Source of the DNA: Vulcanimicrobiota bacterium
GTDB lineage: Bacteria; Vulcanimicrobiota; Vulcanimicrobiia; Vulcanimicrobiales; Vulcanimicrobiaceae
Direction: 5' to 3'
Assembly (NCBI GenBank): GCA_027452165.1
Contig: DAIDGX010000003.1
Coordinates: 124,001-188,000, forward strand
DNA: 64,000 bases
The position numbers and the translations under genes are program-made. Below, piece after piece: positions 50,580 through 58,277 of the stretch. A model generated the notes under the pieces. That model had not been told where the DNA came from, ran no database searches, and saw only the letters and a program-made list of their open reading frames with translations. Numbering within the stretch: position 1 is the first letter of the stretch; every line of letters starts with the position of its first letter.

Positions 50580-52217
50580 TTACGCGAGTGGCGGAGGGGA
50601 CCCTTCGACGCGCCACGCGACGAACCGGTCGACCAGGTGCGGATCGAACTGCGTGCCCGCACACCGTTGCAGTTCGCCCAGGGCCGCATCTTCGGTGATC
50701 CCCCGATGGTAGGGGCGGTCCTGGACCATCGCCGAGAACGCATCGAGGATCGCGATCGCCCGGGCGAGCAGATGGATGCTTTCGCCCGCGATCCCGTGCG
50801 GGTACCCGGCGCCGTCGTAGCGTTCGTGATGCTCGCCGACGATCCGGGCGACCTCTTCGTAGCCGGGGTGAGAGCTCAGAATGTTGCGCCCGTAGGTCGC
50901 ATGCTGCTGCGCAGCCTGATATTCAACCGTCGAGAGGCGCCCAGGCTTGACCAGAATGCGGTCGGAGACGAGCAGTTTACCGACGTCGTGCAAGAGACTG
51001 CTTTGCAATAACAGCGCGAGCGCGGAATGATCGAGTTCGAGGTTATATTCGCACCACAACTTTGCCATCGTGTTGACTTGAAGCAGGTGCACGCGGGTGT
51101 ACGGATCGCGGTCGAGCAGACCCTCCACGATGGTCTCGATGCCGGCAAACGAGCCGTGAATCGTGTAGGCATCGACATCGTCTTCACCGATCGGACGACA
51201 GCCTTGCTTGCGCGAGAGGCGCGTACGATGCACGCAGAGCGCAACCACGTCCGAGCGGTTTCCCGCATCGAACGGTGCAACGACGTACCCGCATGCAAGC
51301 GACACCGGTAGCGTTTGATCGCGCGCAACGTACGCCAAATCGTTCAGACGTGCGTTGAGCCGTTCGACCGCGTGCACGATCAAATCCGGCGTGCGATCGC
51401 GGAGGATCACGAGGAATACGTCGCCGCCGAAACGGCCCACGGTAATCGTCTCGTCGGCGCTCTCGAGCTCGCGCAATGCATCGGCGACGCTACGCAGCAC
51501 CACATCGCCTTCGTCGTGCCCGTACGTTTCGTTGAACATGCCGAAGTTGACGATGTTCAGCATCACCGCGGTGATCGGATGGGTCGAGGTCGCCCCCGCG
51601 AGCGCCGATTCGAGCTCGCGCGACATGCGCGAATGGTTGGCAAGCGAGGTAAGCGGATCGTACTCGGCGGTGCGCTGGAGCGCTTGATACATGCGCTGGT
51701 TCTCGACCGCGACCCCGAGATAGTGGCCGATCGCCGCTACGGTCTCGACGTCCTCCTCGGTGTACGCATCGGCATTGGTGGTCTGCACCGAGAGACATCC
51801 CAGTTGCGCGCCACCCGAGCGCATCGGCACGAACATGGCGGAGACGGTGTCGTTCGTCCACGGCCGGTCGGCGTTGAGCGGCGAGGCCCCTTCGGGTGCC
51901 CACACCGCGGGCGAATTGCCCCAGATGATCTCGCCGGTCTCGATCACCGCCCGCGCGCGGGATTTCGAACCGAGCGGAATGTGCGGATAGCGCCGGATCT
52001 CGCCGTGGTCGTAGCAATACTCCACCGAATGCCGGCCGTCGGGACGCGCAAGGGCGATGAAGACGACGGACGCGTCGATGTACTCGGCGAGCAGTTGCGT
52101 GAGCCGGTCGAAGAGCGCGCCGAGCGACAGGTCGGTAGCCAAAAGTGAAGCGACCTTCCGCATAAGAAGGCGATCGCTGGTTCGCTGAGCGCGTTGGCCG
52201 ACCGGGTTTTCCGTCAA
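50580..52217 (-). CDS. GAF-GGDEF-HD-GYP protein, probable c-di-GMP phosphodiesterase
   Basis: A 545-residue soluble protein with a GAF domain (about 25-175), a GGDEF-like domain (about 185-330) whose signature reads GGDVF (264-268), and an HD-GYP domain with HD at 410-411 and HHERYDGAGYP at 463. The Glu needed for diguanylate cyclase activity is lost, while the phosphodiesterase residues look intact. It likely lowers c-di-GMP in response to a GAF ligand. The start is TTG 52217 with GGAG upstream. It stands alone between a tRNA and methionine sulfoxide reductases. Confidence 0.9.
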   Translation of the reverse strand: MTENPVGQRAQRTSDRLLMRKVASLLATDLSLGALFDRLTQLLAEYIDASVVFIALARPDGRHSVEYCYDHGEIRRYPHIPLGSKSRARAVIETGEIIWGNSPAVWAPEGASPLNADRPWTNDTVSAMFVPMRSGGAQLGCLSVQTTNADAYTEEDVETVAAIGHYLGVAVENQRMYQALQRTAEYDPLTSLANHSRMSRELESALAGATSTHPITAVMLNIVNFGMFNETYGHDEGDVVLRSVADALRELESADETITVGRFGGDVFLVILRDRTPDLIVHAVERLNARLNDLAYVARDQTLPVSLACGYVVAPFDAGNRSDVVALCVHRTRLSRKQGCRPIGEDDVDAYTIHGSFAGIETIVEGLLDRDPYTRVHLLQVNTMAKLWCEYNLELDHSALALLLQSSLLHDVGKLLVSDRILVKPGRLSTVEYQAAQQHATYGRNILSSHPGYEEVARIVGEHHERYDGAGYPHGIAGESIHLLARAIAILDAFSAMVQDRPYHRGITEDAALGELQRCAGTQFDPHLVDRFVAWRVEGSPPPLA

Positions 52218-52324
52218 GCAGAGCTCCGTCCTTGAGGTGGGACTTCCGTCCTATGCCAGATTCCTGGTACTGATGTTCCTTCCCCCCGGGAGGCCCATTT
52301 TCCGGAGGCGAACAGCCGCCCAGC

Positions 52325-52798
52325 ATGGACTACGAAACCCTTGTCGCGTCGGTCACGGGCCTGCTCTTGGGCGAGCCCGACATCATCGCGAATGCCGCGA
52401 ACTTTGCCGCCTTCGTGTACCACGAATTGCCGGAACTCAACTGGGCGGGCTTCTACTTTCCTAACGCCGCCGGAGATCTGGTGCTCGGACCGTTTAACGG
52501 GCGCCCGGCCTGCACGCGGCTGCCCCGCGGGCGCGGCGTGTGCGGCGCGGCCTTCACGCAGCGACGTACGCTCGTCGTGGACGACGTGCATGCCTTTGGC
52601 GATCACATCGTCTGCGACAGCGCCTCGGCATCGGAGATCGTGGTGCCACTGGAGCGCAACGGCGAGGTCTTCGGCGTGTTCGACGTCGATAGCCCGCGCG
52701 TCGCGCGCTTCAGCGACGCCGACCGGCACGGCATCGAACGCTTGGTTACCGCGTTCGTCGGCGCCGTTGGGACAAGCGCGGTACCGCGACCGGTTTAG
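52325..52798 (+). CDS. msrC: Free methionine-(R)-sulfoxide reductase (fRMsr, GAF fold)
   Basis: A 157-residue GAF-domain enzyme that reduces free L-methionine-R-sulfoxide. The diagnostic stretch LNWAGFYF, LVLGPFNGRPACTRLPRGRGVCGAAF, DDVHAFGDHIVCDSASASEIVVPL is present with the redox cysteines C63, C73 and C97. It converges with msrB on the other strand and their ends overlap by four bases. Confidence 0.93.
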   Translation: MDYETLVASVTGLLLGEPDIIANAANFAAFVYHELPELNWAGFYFPNAAGDLVLGPFNGRPACTRLPRGRGVCGAAFTQRRTLVVDDVHAFGDHIVCDSASASEIVVPLERNGEVFGVFDVDSPRVARFSDADRHGIERLVTAFVGAVGTSAVPRPV

Positions 52799-53199
52799 CC
52801 GCCCTTGCGGAACGAAAGCGAGAGCGAGTTGATGCAGTAGCGCGTGCCGAGCGGGCCCGGACCATCCTCGAAAACGTGTCCGAGGTGTGAATCGCAGCGC
52901 GCGCATCGCACCTCGGTGCGATGCATGCCGTGACTGAAGTCCTCGAGCAACCGCACGTGCTGCTGCTGCTCGGGGTGCGTGAAGGACGGCCATCCGCAAT
53001 GGGAATCGAACTTCGAATCCGACGTAAAGAGCTCGGCGCCGCAGGCACCGCAACAGTACATGCCATCGTCGCGTACGTCGAGGAGGGCGCCGGTAAAGGG
53101 GCGCTCGGTGCCGGCTTGACGCAGGATCGCATAGCGCTCGGCGCCGAGCTCCGCGAGCCATTGGGCCTCCGACTTAGCGGGTTCGCTCTCGTGTTTCAT
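52795..53199 (-). CDS. msrB: Peptide-methionine (R)-S-oxide reductase MsrB
   Basis: A 134-residue enzyme from ATG 53199 (an earlier start would run into tRNA-Thr). Zinc cysteines C50, C53, C99 and C102 ([13 protein letters not shown]) frame the active site, and the catalytic Cys is C122 in [16 protein letters not shown] is conserved. Together with the convergent free-Met-R-sulfoxide reductase it covers free and protein-bound R-sulfoxide. Confidence 0.95.
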   Translation of the reverse strand: MKHESEPAKSEAQWLAELGAERYAILRQAGTERPFTGALLDVRDDGMYCCGACGAELFTSDSKFDSHCGWPSFTHPEQQQHVRLLEDFSHGMHRTEVRCARCDSHLGHVFEDGPGPLGTRYCINSLSLSFRKGG

Positions 53200-53250
53200 C
53201 ACCGATAGAACGCCGCACGGGGCCGGTCCGGATGCATCCACACGAGATGG

Positions 53251-53322
<72 letters not shown>

Positions 53323-53343
53323 ACATCGACGGCCGGCGCTTGG

Positions 53344-53414
53344 AGCGGGCGGCGGGAATCGAACCCGCGCTGTCTGCTTGGAAGGCAGAAGCACTACCAC
53401 TATGCAACGCCCGC
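53344..53414 (-). tRNA. tRNA-Gly (anticodon UCC)
   Basis: Minus-strand cloverleaf with acceptor GCGGGCG/CGCCCGC, anticodon stem TCTGC/GCAGA, loop CTTCCAA (TCC) and T arm GCGGG-TTCGATT-CCCGC. Discriminator T. It lies between tRNA-Tyr and tRNA-Thr. Confidence 0.95.
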
Positions 53415-53423
53415 GAACCGGGT

Positions 53424-53447
53424 CCCGCGGCCGGTCGAGGCCGCGGG
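53424..53447. other. Spacer hairpin between tRNA-Tyr and tRNA-Gly
   Basis: CCCGCGGCC (53424-53432) and GGCCGCGGG (53439-53447) form a 9-bp perfect stem with loop GGTCGA. There is no T tract, so it may be a processing signal of the tRNA transcript. Confidence 0.5.
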
Positions 53448-53458
53448 ATTTCAAAACC

Positions 53459-53543
53459 TGGGCAGGGCTGGATTCGAACCAGCGTAGCGCTTTCGCGCGC
53501 CGAATTTACAGTCCGGTGCCTTTAACCACTCGACCACCTACCC
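53459..53543 (-). tRNA. tRNA-Tyr (anticodon GUA)
   Basis: Minus-strand class II tRNA with acceptor GGGTAGG/CCTGCCC, anticodon stem CCGGA/TTCGG, loop CTGTAAA (GTA), a long variable arm (GCGCGCGAAAGCGC) and T arm CTGG-TTCGAAT-CCAG. Discriminator A. It is the first of the Tyr-Gly-Thr cluster. Confidence 0.95.
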
Positions 53544-53619
53544 ATGAGGTCCCGGCACGGCTAACCACGGTACGATATCACGGGTCCCGAGTCCTCGCAA
53601 CTCCCGAAATCCGCATCGC

Positions 53620-54063
53620 TCACGCCGGCGCATTGTACTTCAGGAAGACGCGCTCGCGCTGCCAGCCTTCGCGCTCGTAGAGACGCTGCGCGGCCCTATT
53701 GTCGTCGGCGGTTTCGAGAAACATGCCCGCCGCCCCGATCTCGCGAGCATAGGCGCGCGCCGCGCGCAACAGCGCCGCACCAACGCCACGACGGCGCGCA
53801 CGGGGATCGACGAAGAGGTCTTCGAGGATCAGCGCCGTCCCAAGCCATACGGTTGAGTAGGTGCGAAATAGTTGCACGAAGCCCACGGCCGCGCCGTCGC
53901 CTCGCGCGAGGAAGATCGCTCCCGTCTCATCGCGCAACATGCGCTGCACAAATGCGTGTTCCGCCGCCGCATCGTGGCGCTGCCCGTAGAACTCGCGGTA
54001 CCCGCGCACGAGCGGGAGCAACTCCTCGATGCCGGCAAGCCGGGCGCGTTCGATCTCGATCAT
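53620..54063 (-). CDS. GNAT-family N-acetyltransferase
   Basis: About 147 residues from ATG 54063 (MIEIERARLAG); ATG 54084 is an alternative. The acetyl-CoA loop is LEDLFVDPRARRRGVGAALLRAARAYARE (motif A, R-x-x-G-x-G/A), followed by LETADDNRAAQRLYEREGW. The substrate is unknown. It is divergent from the FAD oxidoreductase, with 44 bases between starts. Confidence 0.88.
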   Translation of the reverse strand: MIEIERARLAGIEELLPLVRGYREFYGQRHDAAAEHAFVQRMLRDETGAIFLARGDGAAVGFVQLFRTYSTVWLGTALILEDLFVDPRARRRGVGAALLRAARAYAREIGAAGMFLETADDNRAAQRLYEREGWQRERVFLKYNAPA

Positions 54064-54107
54064 CGCGTACACAGGTCCCTTCATGGCTCTGCGCGTAGCC
54101 GTGGCCC

Positions 54108-55694
54108 ATGGCAACGACGTACGACGCAATCATCATCGGCGGCGGGCACAACGGCCTCGTCACCGCGTGTTATCTGGCAAAAGCAAAGTGGAACGTCCTC
54201 CTGCTCGAGCGCCGGTATATCGTGGGCGGCGCCTGCGTCAGCGAAGAGACGTTTCCGGGCTTCAAAGTCTCGACCGCGGCATACGTCAACAGCCTCTTCC
54301 GCCCCGAGATCGTGCACGACCTCAATCTCGGTGCGTATGGTTTCGAAGCGGTCGAGCGCAATCCGGCTTCGTTCTCGCCGTTTCTCGACGGCCGTTACCT
54401 CATGCTCGGTCGCGACCGCGCGAGCGACCTCAGCGAGATCGCGAAGTTCAGCGCACGCGATGCGCAAGCGTACCCGCAGTATGAAGCGATGTTGGAACGC
54501 GTCGCATCGGTCATCGAGCCGACGCTGACGCAGATTCCCCCGAACCTGCTCAAACCCAAACTCAGCGATCTGCCTCGCGCGCTCTCGCTCGGACGCGCGT
54601 TGCAAAAGATGGGTCCGGCCATGAATGAAGCGGTGGAGGTGCTGACGGGGGCCGCGCGGCCGATCCTCGACCGTTGGTTTGAGAGCGAGCCGTTCAAGGC
54701 CACGCTTGCGACCGACGCGATCATCGGCGCGTTCATGGCGCCGTCGATGCCTGGAACCGCGTACGTCCTCTTCCACCATGTGATGGGCGAGACGAACGGC
54801 AAGAAAGGCGTATGGGCGTACATGCGCGGCGGCATGGGCGGCCTCACGCAATCGCTCGCCAAAGCGGCGCAGGATCTCGGCGTGGAGATTCGCACCGAAG
54901 CCGAAGTGGTGAAGATTCTCACGAAGAACGGCGTGGCCGTCGGCGTCGCCCTTGCAAACGGCGATGAGTTCCGGTCGCGCACGGTGGCAAGCGGGGTCGA
55001 TATGCACCTCACGTTCGAACGCTTTCTCGCGGACGAAGCGCTGCCGCAGGAGTTCCGCTCGGCGCTCAAACGCATCTCCTACGACAGCGCATCGGTCAAG
55101 ATCAACGTCGCGCTCGATCGTCTGCCGAGCTTCACGGCGCTGCCAGGACACGAGCCCGGCCCGCAGCATCATGGCACGGTGCACTTGTGCGAGACGCAAG
55201 ACTTCATCGAGCGCGCCTACGACGATGCAAAGTACGGCGAGCCCTCGCGCGAACCGGTCGTTGAATGCTGCCTCCCGTCGTCGGTCGATCCGACGGTCGC
55301 GCCTGAAGGCAAGCATCTGATGTCGATGTTCGTGCAGTACGCGCCCTACAAACTACAAAGCGGACCGTGGACGAAGGCGATCAAAGACGAGTTTGCGGAT
55401 CGCTGTTTCGATATCGTCGAGCGTTACGCGCCGGGCTTCAAGAACTCGGTGATCGCGCGCCAGATCCTGAGCCCGGTCGATATCGAAGCGACCTTCGGAC
55501 TCACCGGTGGGAACATATTCCAAGGCGCGATGCCGCTCCACAGCCTCTACGCGTTCCGCCCCGTTCCCGGCTATGCCGACTACACGACGCCGGTGAAGAA
55601 TCTCTACATGTGCGGGTCGGCCGCGCATCCCGGCGGCGGCGTGATGGGCGCACCCGGTTGGAATGCCGCGCGGGAGATGCTCAAACGTCGATGA
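54108..55694 (+). CDS. FAD-dependent oxidoreductase (phytoene desaturase/PYROXD2-like)
   Basis: A 528-residue flavoprotein. The N-terminal dinucleotide motif IIIGGGHNGLVTACYLAKAKWNVLLLER and the C-terminal FAD motif YMCGSAAHPGGGVMGAPGWNAA place it in the CrtI/PYROXD2 group. The VWAYMRGGMGGLTQSLAKAAQDLGVEIRTEAEV segment is typical of that group. No other carotenoid genes are nearby, so a carotenoid role is not supported. It overlaps the following hydrolase by four bases. Confidence 0.87.
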   Translation: MATTYDAIIIGGGHNGLVTACYLAKAKWNVLLLERRYIVGGACVSEETFPGFKVSTAAYVNSLFRPEIVHDLNLGAYGFEAVERNPASFSPFLDGRYLMLGRDRASDLSEIAKFSARDAQAYPQYEAMLERVASVIEPTLTQIPPNLLKPKLSDLPRALSLGRALQKMGPAMNEAVEVLTGAARPILDRWFESEPFKATLATDAIIGAFMAPSMPGTAYVLFHHVMGETNGKKGVWAYMRGGMGGLTQSLAKAAQDLGVEIRTEAEVVKILTKNGVAVGVALANGDEFRSRTVASGVDMHLTFERFLADEALPQEFRSALKRISYDSASVKINVALDRLPSFTALPGHEPGPQHHGTVHLCETQDFIERAYDDAKYGEPSREPVVECCLPSSVDPTVAPEGKHLMSMFVQYAPYKLQSGPWTKAIKDEFADRCFDIVERYAPGFKNSVIARQILSPVDIEATFGLTGGNIFQGAMPLHSLYAFRPVPGYADYTTPVKNLYMCGSAAHPGGGVMGAPGWNAAREMLKRR

Positions 55695-56497
55695 TCGATT
55701 CGCAAAAGCTGACGATCGCGCTCGACGACGACGCACACACCACGCTCGAACGCTGGGGCACGACCGGCCCCGTGATGCTCTGCGTGCACGGCATGACGAG
55801 TTCTCGTCGATCGTGGCTGCGCATCGCGAAGCGATATGCCGATCGTTATCAAGTCATCACCTACGATCAACGCGGGCACGGAGACAGCGCCGGTGTCGCA
55901 GGCCCGATGTCGCTCGAACGCGGGGTACGCGATCTGGAGAATGTCGTCGCCGCGATCGGCGGCGCGGACATCCTGATCGGGCACTCGTGGGGCGGCGCGG
56001 TCGTCGTACGTGGCGGCCTTCGCACGCCGGCGTCGCGCATCGTCGCGGTCGATCCGATGATCGTGCAGGTCAACGACGCGTGGTACGACGAGTTCATCGC
56101 CGAACTCGACGATGCGTTCAAGCTCACCGGCGAAGCGCGCGACGCAGCGATACGCGGCGACTACACGCAGTGGCATCCGGACGACGTCGAAGGTAAGGTC
56201 CACGCGATGCACGCGATGACGAGCGCGCCGATACGCGGGCTCCGCGACGAGAATCGCGACGGCCGCTGGGATCTGCGCGCCGAGATCGCCACCTACGACA
56301 AACCGCTCTTCCTCGCGATGGCAGGACGCGACGGCAGCATCGTGCCAAGCGAGGTGATCGACCAGATCGAAGGCGACCACACGCCCGCGGTGCAGATCGT
56401 CACCTTCGAAGACCAAGGGCACAACCTGCACCGCACCGACTTCGAGAGCTTCGCGGTGGCGCTCGATGCGTTTCTCGCCGGCCACGCCATCGCGTAG
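55691..56497 (+). CDS. Alpha/beta hydrolase
   Basis: A 268-residue hydrolase from ATG 55691 overlapping the preceding stop (ATGA). The nucleophile elbow is GHSWGG (S99), the oxyanion region VHGMTSS, the Asp in MAGRDGS and the His in DQGHNLH complete the triad. The sequence MTSSRRSWLRIAKRYADRYQVITYDQRGHGDS is typical of esterase/epoxide-hydrolase-like enzymes. The coupled flavoprotein suggests a two-step pathway, substrate unknown. Confidence 0.88.
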   Translation: MIDSQKLTIALDDDAHTTLERWGTTGPVMLCVHGMTSSRRSWLRIAKRYADRYQVITYDQRGHGDSAGVAGPMSLERGVRDLENVVAAIGGADILIGHSWGGAVVVRGGLRTPASRIVAVDPMIVQVNDAWYDEFIAELDDAFKLTGEARDAAIRGDYTQWHPDDVEGKVHAMHAMTSAPIRGLRDENRDGRWDLRAEIATYDKPLFLAMAGRDGSIVPSEVIDQIEGDHTPAVQIVTFEDQGHNLHRTDFESFAVALDAFLAGHAIA

Positions 56498-56550
56498 CGG
56501 CACAGACCAGGATGCTAGGCGGCCCCGTGGAAACCGGGCTTGCCCTTTGT

Positions 56551-56632
56551 GCCGACGTGGCTGAGTGGTTGAAGGCACCGCACTTGTAATGCGGTCCGAA
56601 AGGCATCGCCGGTTCGAATCCGGCCGTCGGCT
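56551..56632 (+). tRNA. tRNA with UGU (Thr) anticodon and class-II-like body
   Basis: Acceptor GCCGACG/CGTCGGC, perfect anticodon stem CCGCA/TGCGG with loop CTTGTAA (TGT), and T arm GCCGG-TTCGAAT-CCGGC. The D arm (GCTGAGTGGTTGAAGGC) and the 13-base variable region (TCC-GAAA-GG-CATC) are of the Ser/Leu class II type. G1-C72, C2-G71, discriminator T and anticodon match Thr identity and the window's tRNA-Thr(GGU). Thr is most likely, but Ser charging cannot be excluded from sequence alone. Confidence 0.75.
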
Positions 56633-56653
56633 CACTTCCCCCTCGAGGACATC

Positions 56654-56983
56654 GTGCAACCCGTCAAACCCAAGTGGCTCGAGAGCGGGCTCGTGCTCGT
56701 CTGCGAGCGTTGCTTCAAAGAGCGCATTCCCGAAGAGGCTCCCGAGGTCGCCGAGCGCATCGGTGATTTCAACCTGCGCGACTGGTTGAAATCCGAGCTC
56801 AAAGAGCACGGTGCGTGGGGACCGATCCGCGTGATTTCCACGAGTTGCATGGACGTCTGCGCCAAGGGTCGCGTCACCGTCTGCATCGATTCGAAGGACG
56901 GCGACGCGGCCGAGGTGATGGTGGTCGACCCGCTGGAGGAACGGCAAGCGATCTACAACCGGATCGTCGAGCGCCTCGGCTAA
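56654..56983 (+). CDS. Thioredoxin-like [2Fe-2S] ferredoxin-type small protein
   Basis: A 109-residue protein (GTG start, GAGGA upstream). Four cysteines sit in CERC (about 17-20) and SCMDVC (about 65-69), the spacing seen in thioredoxin-like ferredoxins and related DUF1636-type metal-binding proteins. The rest is acidic with MVVDPLEERQAIYNRIVER at the end. The iron-sulfur cluster is inferred, and partners are not visible. Confidence 0.7.
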   Translation: MQPVKPKWLESGLVLVCERCFKERIPEEAPEVAERIGDFNLRDWLKSELKEHGAWGPIRVISTSCMDVCAKGRVTVCIDSKDGDAAEVMVVDPLEERQAIYNRIVERLG

Positions 56984-57025
56984 TCTGCGCGTCTATCCGG
57001 AAATTTTCGACGGCACGGCTCAATC

Positions 57026-57042
57026 CTGACAAGACCTGTCAG
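57026..57042. promoter_or_regulatory. Inverted repeat upstream of the VOC gene
   Basis: CTGACA (57026-57031) and TGTCAG (57037-57042) flank five bases, 24 bases before the VOC start. It could be an operator; no promoter hexamers at proper spacing were found. Confidence 0.35.
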
Positions 57043-57065
57043 ATACAGGCGCGTAGGATAGCTCC

Positions 57066-57437
57066 ATGAGCACAGCAAGCACCAACTCTCTCTCGCTTCG
57101 CGGCATCGACTTCGTGATGTTCCAAGTCACCGACATGCCGCGCGCGCGTGCCTTCTGGGAGGCACTGCTCGACCTCACCCCGGGTGAGTTCACCTCCGAG
57201 TACTACGTCGAGTACGACCTGCCCGACGGTAAAACGTTCGCCCTTGGCAAGCATCCGACCCAGCCGCATGTCGCTATGGGCGGCGTGATGTTCGGCATCG
57301 GCAACGCTAAAACGGCCGCCGAGCGCGTGACGGCGCTCGGTGGCACGTTCCATGCGAATTTCGGCGGAAACATTTGCACGACCGCATGGTGTACCGATCC
57401 CGTGGGCAACTACTTCGGCCTACACGAACGCTTCTAA
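57066..57437 (+). CDS. VOC-family (glyoxalase/bleomycin-resistance-like) protein
   Basis: A 123-residue two-module VOC protein: FVMFQVTDMPRARAFWEALLDLTPG starts the first beta-alpha-beta-beta-beta unit, and PVGNYFGLHERF ends the second. Metal-ligand positions are not clear. Such proteins are dioxygenases, isomerases or binding proteins; function unknown. It is upstream of a convergent hairpin shared with sigH. Confidence 0.87.
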   Translation: MSTASTNSLSLRGIDFVMFQVTDMPRARAFWEALLDLTPGEFTSEYYVEYDLPDGKTFALGKHPTQPHVAMGGVMFGIGNAKTAAERVTALGGTFHANFGGNICTTAWCTDPVGNYFGLHERF

Positions 57438-57441
57438 AGCG

Positions 57442-57478
57442 CGAACGACGGGACCGCACCCGGCAGTCCCGTCGTTCG
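57442..57478. terminator. Hairpin between the VOC gene and sigH
   Basis: A 13-bp perfect stem (57442-57454 with 57466-57478, 11-base loop) lies between converging genes. No T tract on either strand, so termination would be weak unless protein-assisted. Confidence 0.5.
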
Positions 57479-57503
57479 TGGCATCAGAGCCGCTCGCCCG
57501 GAT

Positions 57504-58151
57504 CTATTGGAATTCGAACTCGGCGAGGTTTTTCTCGATCTTCCGCTTGACGCGCTGGAGCGCGTTGTCGATCGACTTCACGTGGCGACCGAGATCGCGC
57601 GCCATCTCCTGGTAGCTCTTGCCCTCGAGGTACGATTCGAGCACCTGAGATTCGAGCTCCGAGAGATTCTGGCGAATGCGCTGACGGATATCGTCGGAGA
57701 CTTCCTGTGTGACCACGAGCTCTTCGGGGTCGGAGGTCTTTTGCGACGCCATCACGTCGAGCAGCGTGCGCTCGCTGTCCTCGTCGTAGATCGGCTTGTT
57801 CAGCGAGATGTACTGATTGAGCGGAATGTGCTTCTGACGGGTCGCGGTTTTGATCGCGGTGATGATCTGCCGCGTGATGCACAATTCGGCGAACGCGCGA
57901 AAACTCGAGAGCTTGTCAGCCTTGAAATCGCGCACGGCTTTATAGAGGCCGATCATACCTTCTTGGATGATATCCTCGCGATCGGCACCGATCAAAAAGT
58001 AACTCTTCGCTTTGATGCGGACGAAGTTCTTATACTTGTTGAGGAGGTACTCCATCGCCAGGTTGTCGCCCGACTTCGCGATGGCCACGAGATCCTCGTC
58101 CACTCTCTCGTGGTATTCCAAACCATCCGACACGGGATGGGTCATAGCCAT
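57504..58151 (-). CDS. sigH: RNA polymerase sigma factor SigH (sigma-30 type)
   Basis: About 215 residues from ATG 58151. Region 2 (AMEYLLNKYKNFVRIKAKSYFLIGADREDIIQEGMIGLYKAVRDFKADKLSSFRAFAELCITRQIITAIKTA) and region 4 (NLSELESQVLESYLEGKSYQEMARDLGRHVKSIDNALQRVKRKI) match the Bacillota SigH group. It occupies its usual place between rlmB and the rpmG-secE-nusG block. A near-perfect promoter lies upstream (58227-58255). SigH here need not mean sporulation; it is also used for competence or stationary phase. Confidence 0.95.
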   Translation of the reverse strand: MAMTHPVSDGLEYHERVDEDLVAIAKSGDNLAMEYLLNKYKNFVRIKAKSYFLIGADREDIIQEGMIGLYKAVRDFKADKLSSFRAFAELCITRQIITAIKTATRQKHIPLNQYISLNKPIYDEDSERTLLDVMASQKTSDPEELVVTQEVSDDIRQRIRQNLSELESQVLESYLEGKSYQEMARDLGRHVKSIDNALQRVKRKIEKNLAEFEFQ

Positions 58152-58226
58152 AGTCAATTGTCGCCTCGTGGGATCGATGTGTCGCAAGACGTGGCCGGGG
58201 CCGATCGAGCGCGACACATCCGCCTG

Positions 58227-58255
58227 ATTATAGGAGGGGGTCCTCCTCCCGTCAA
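58227..58255 (-). promoter_or_regulatory. Near-consensus sigma-70 promoter for sigH
   Basis: On the minus strand TTGACG (58255-58250) and TATAAT (58232-58227) are separated by exactly 17 bases, a five-of-six and six-of-six match. The predicted start near 58220 gives a leader of about 70 bases. The spacer is itself GC-rich and partly palindromic (GGAGG...CCTCC), a possible operator between the boxes. Confidence 0.85.
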
Positions 58256-58277
58256 GGACGATGCAAGCGGCGCGGGC

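Noticed and set aside
54108-55694. Carotenoid biosynthesis locus
   Set aside because: The flavoprotein resembles CrtI, but no crtB, crtE or cyclase genes lie nearby and the C-terminus is closer to PYROXD2-like proteins.
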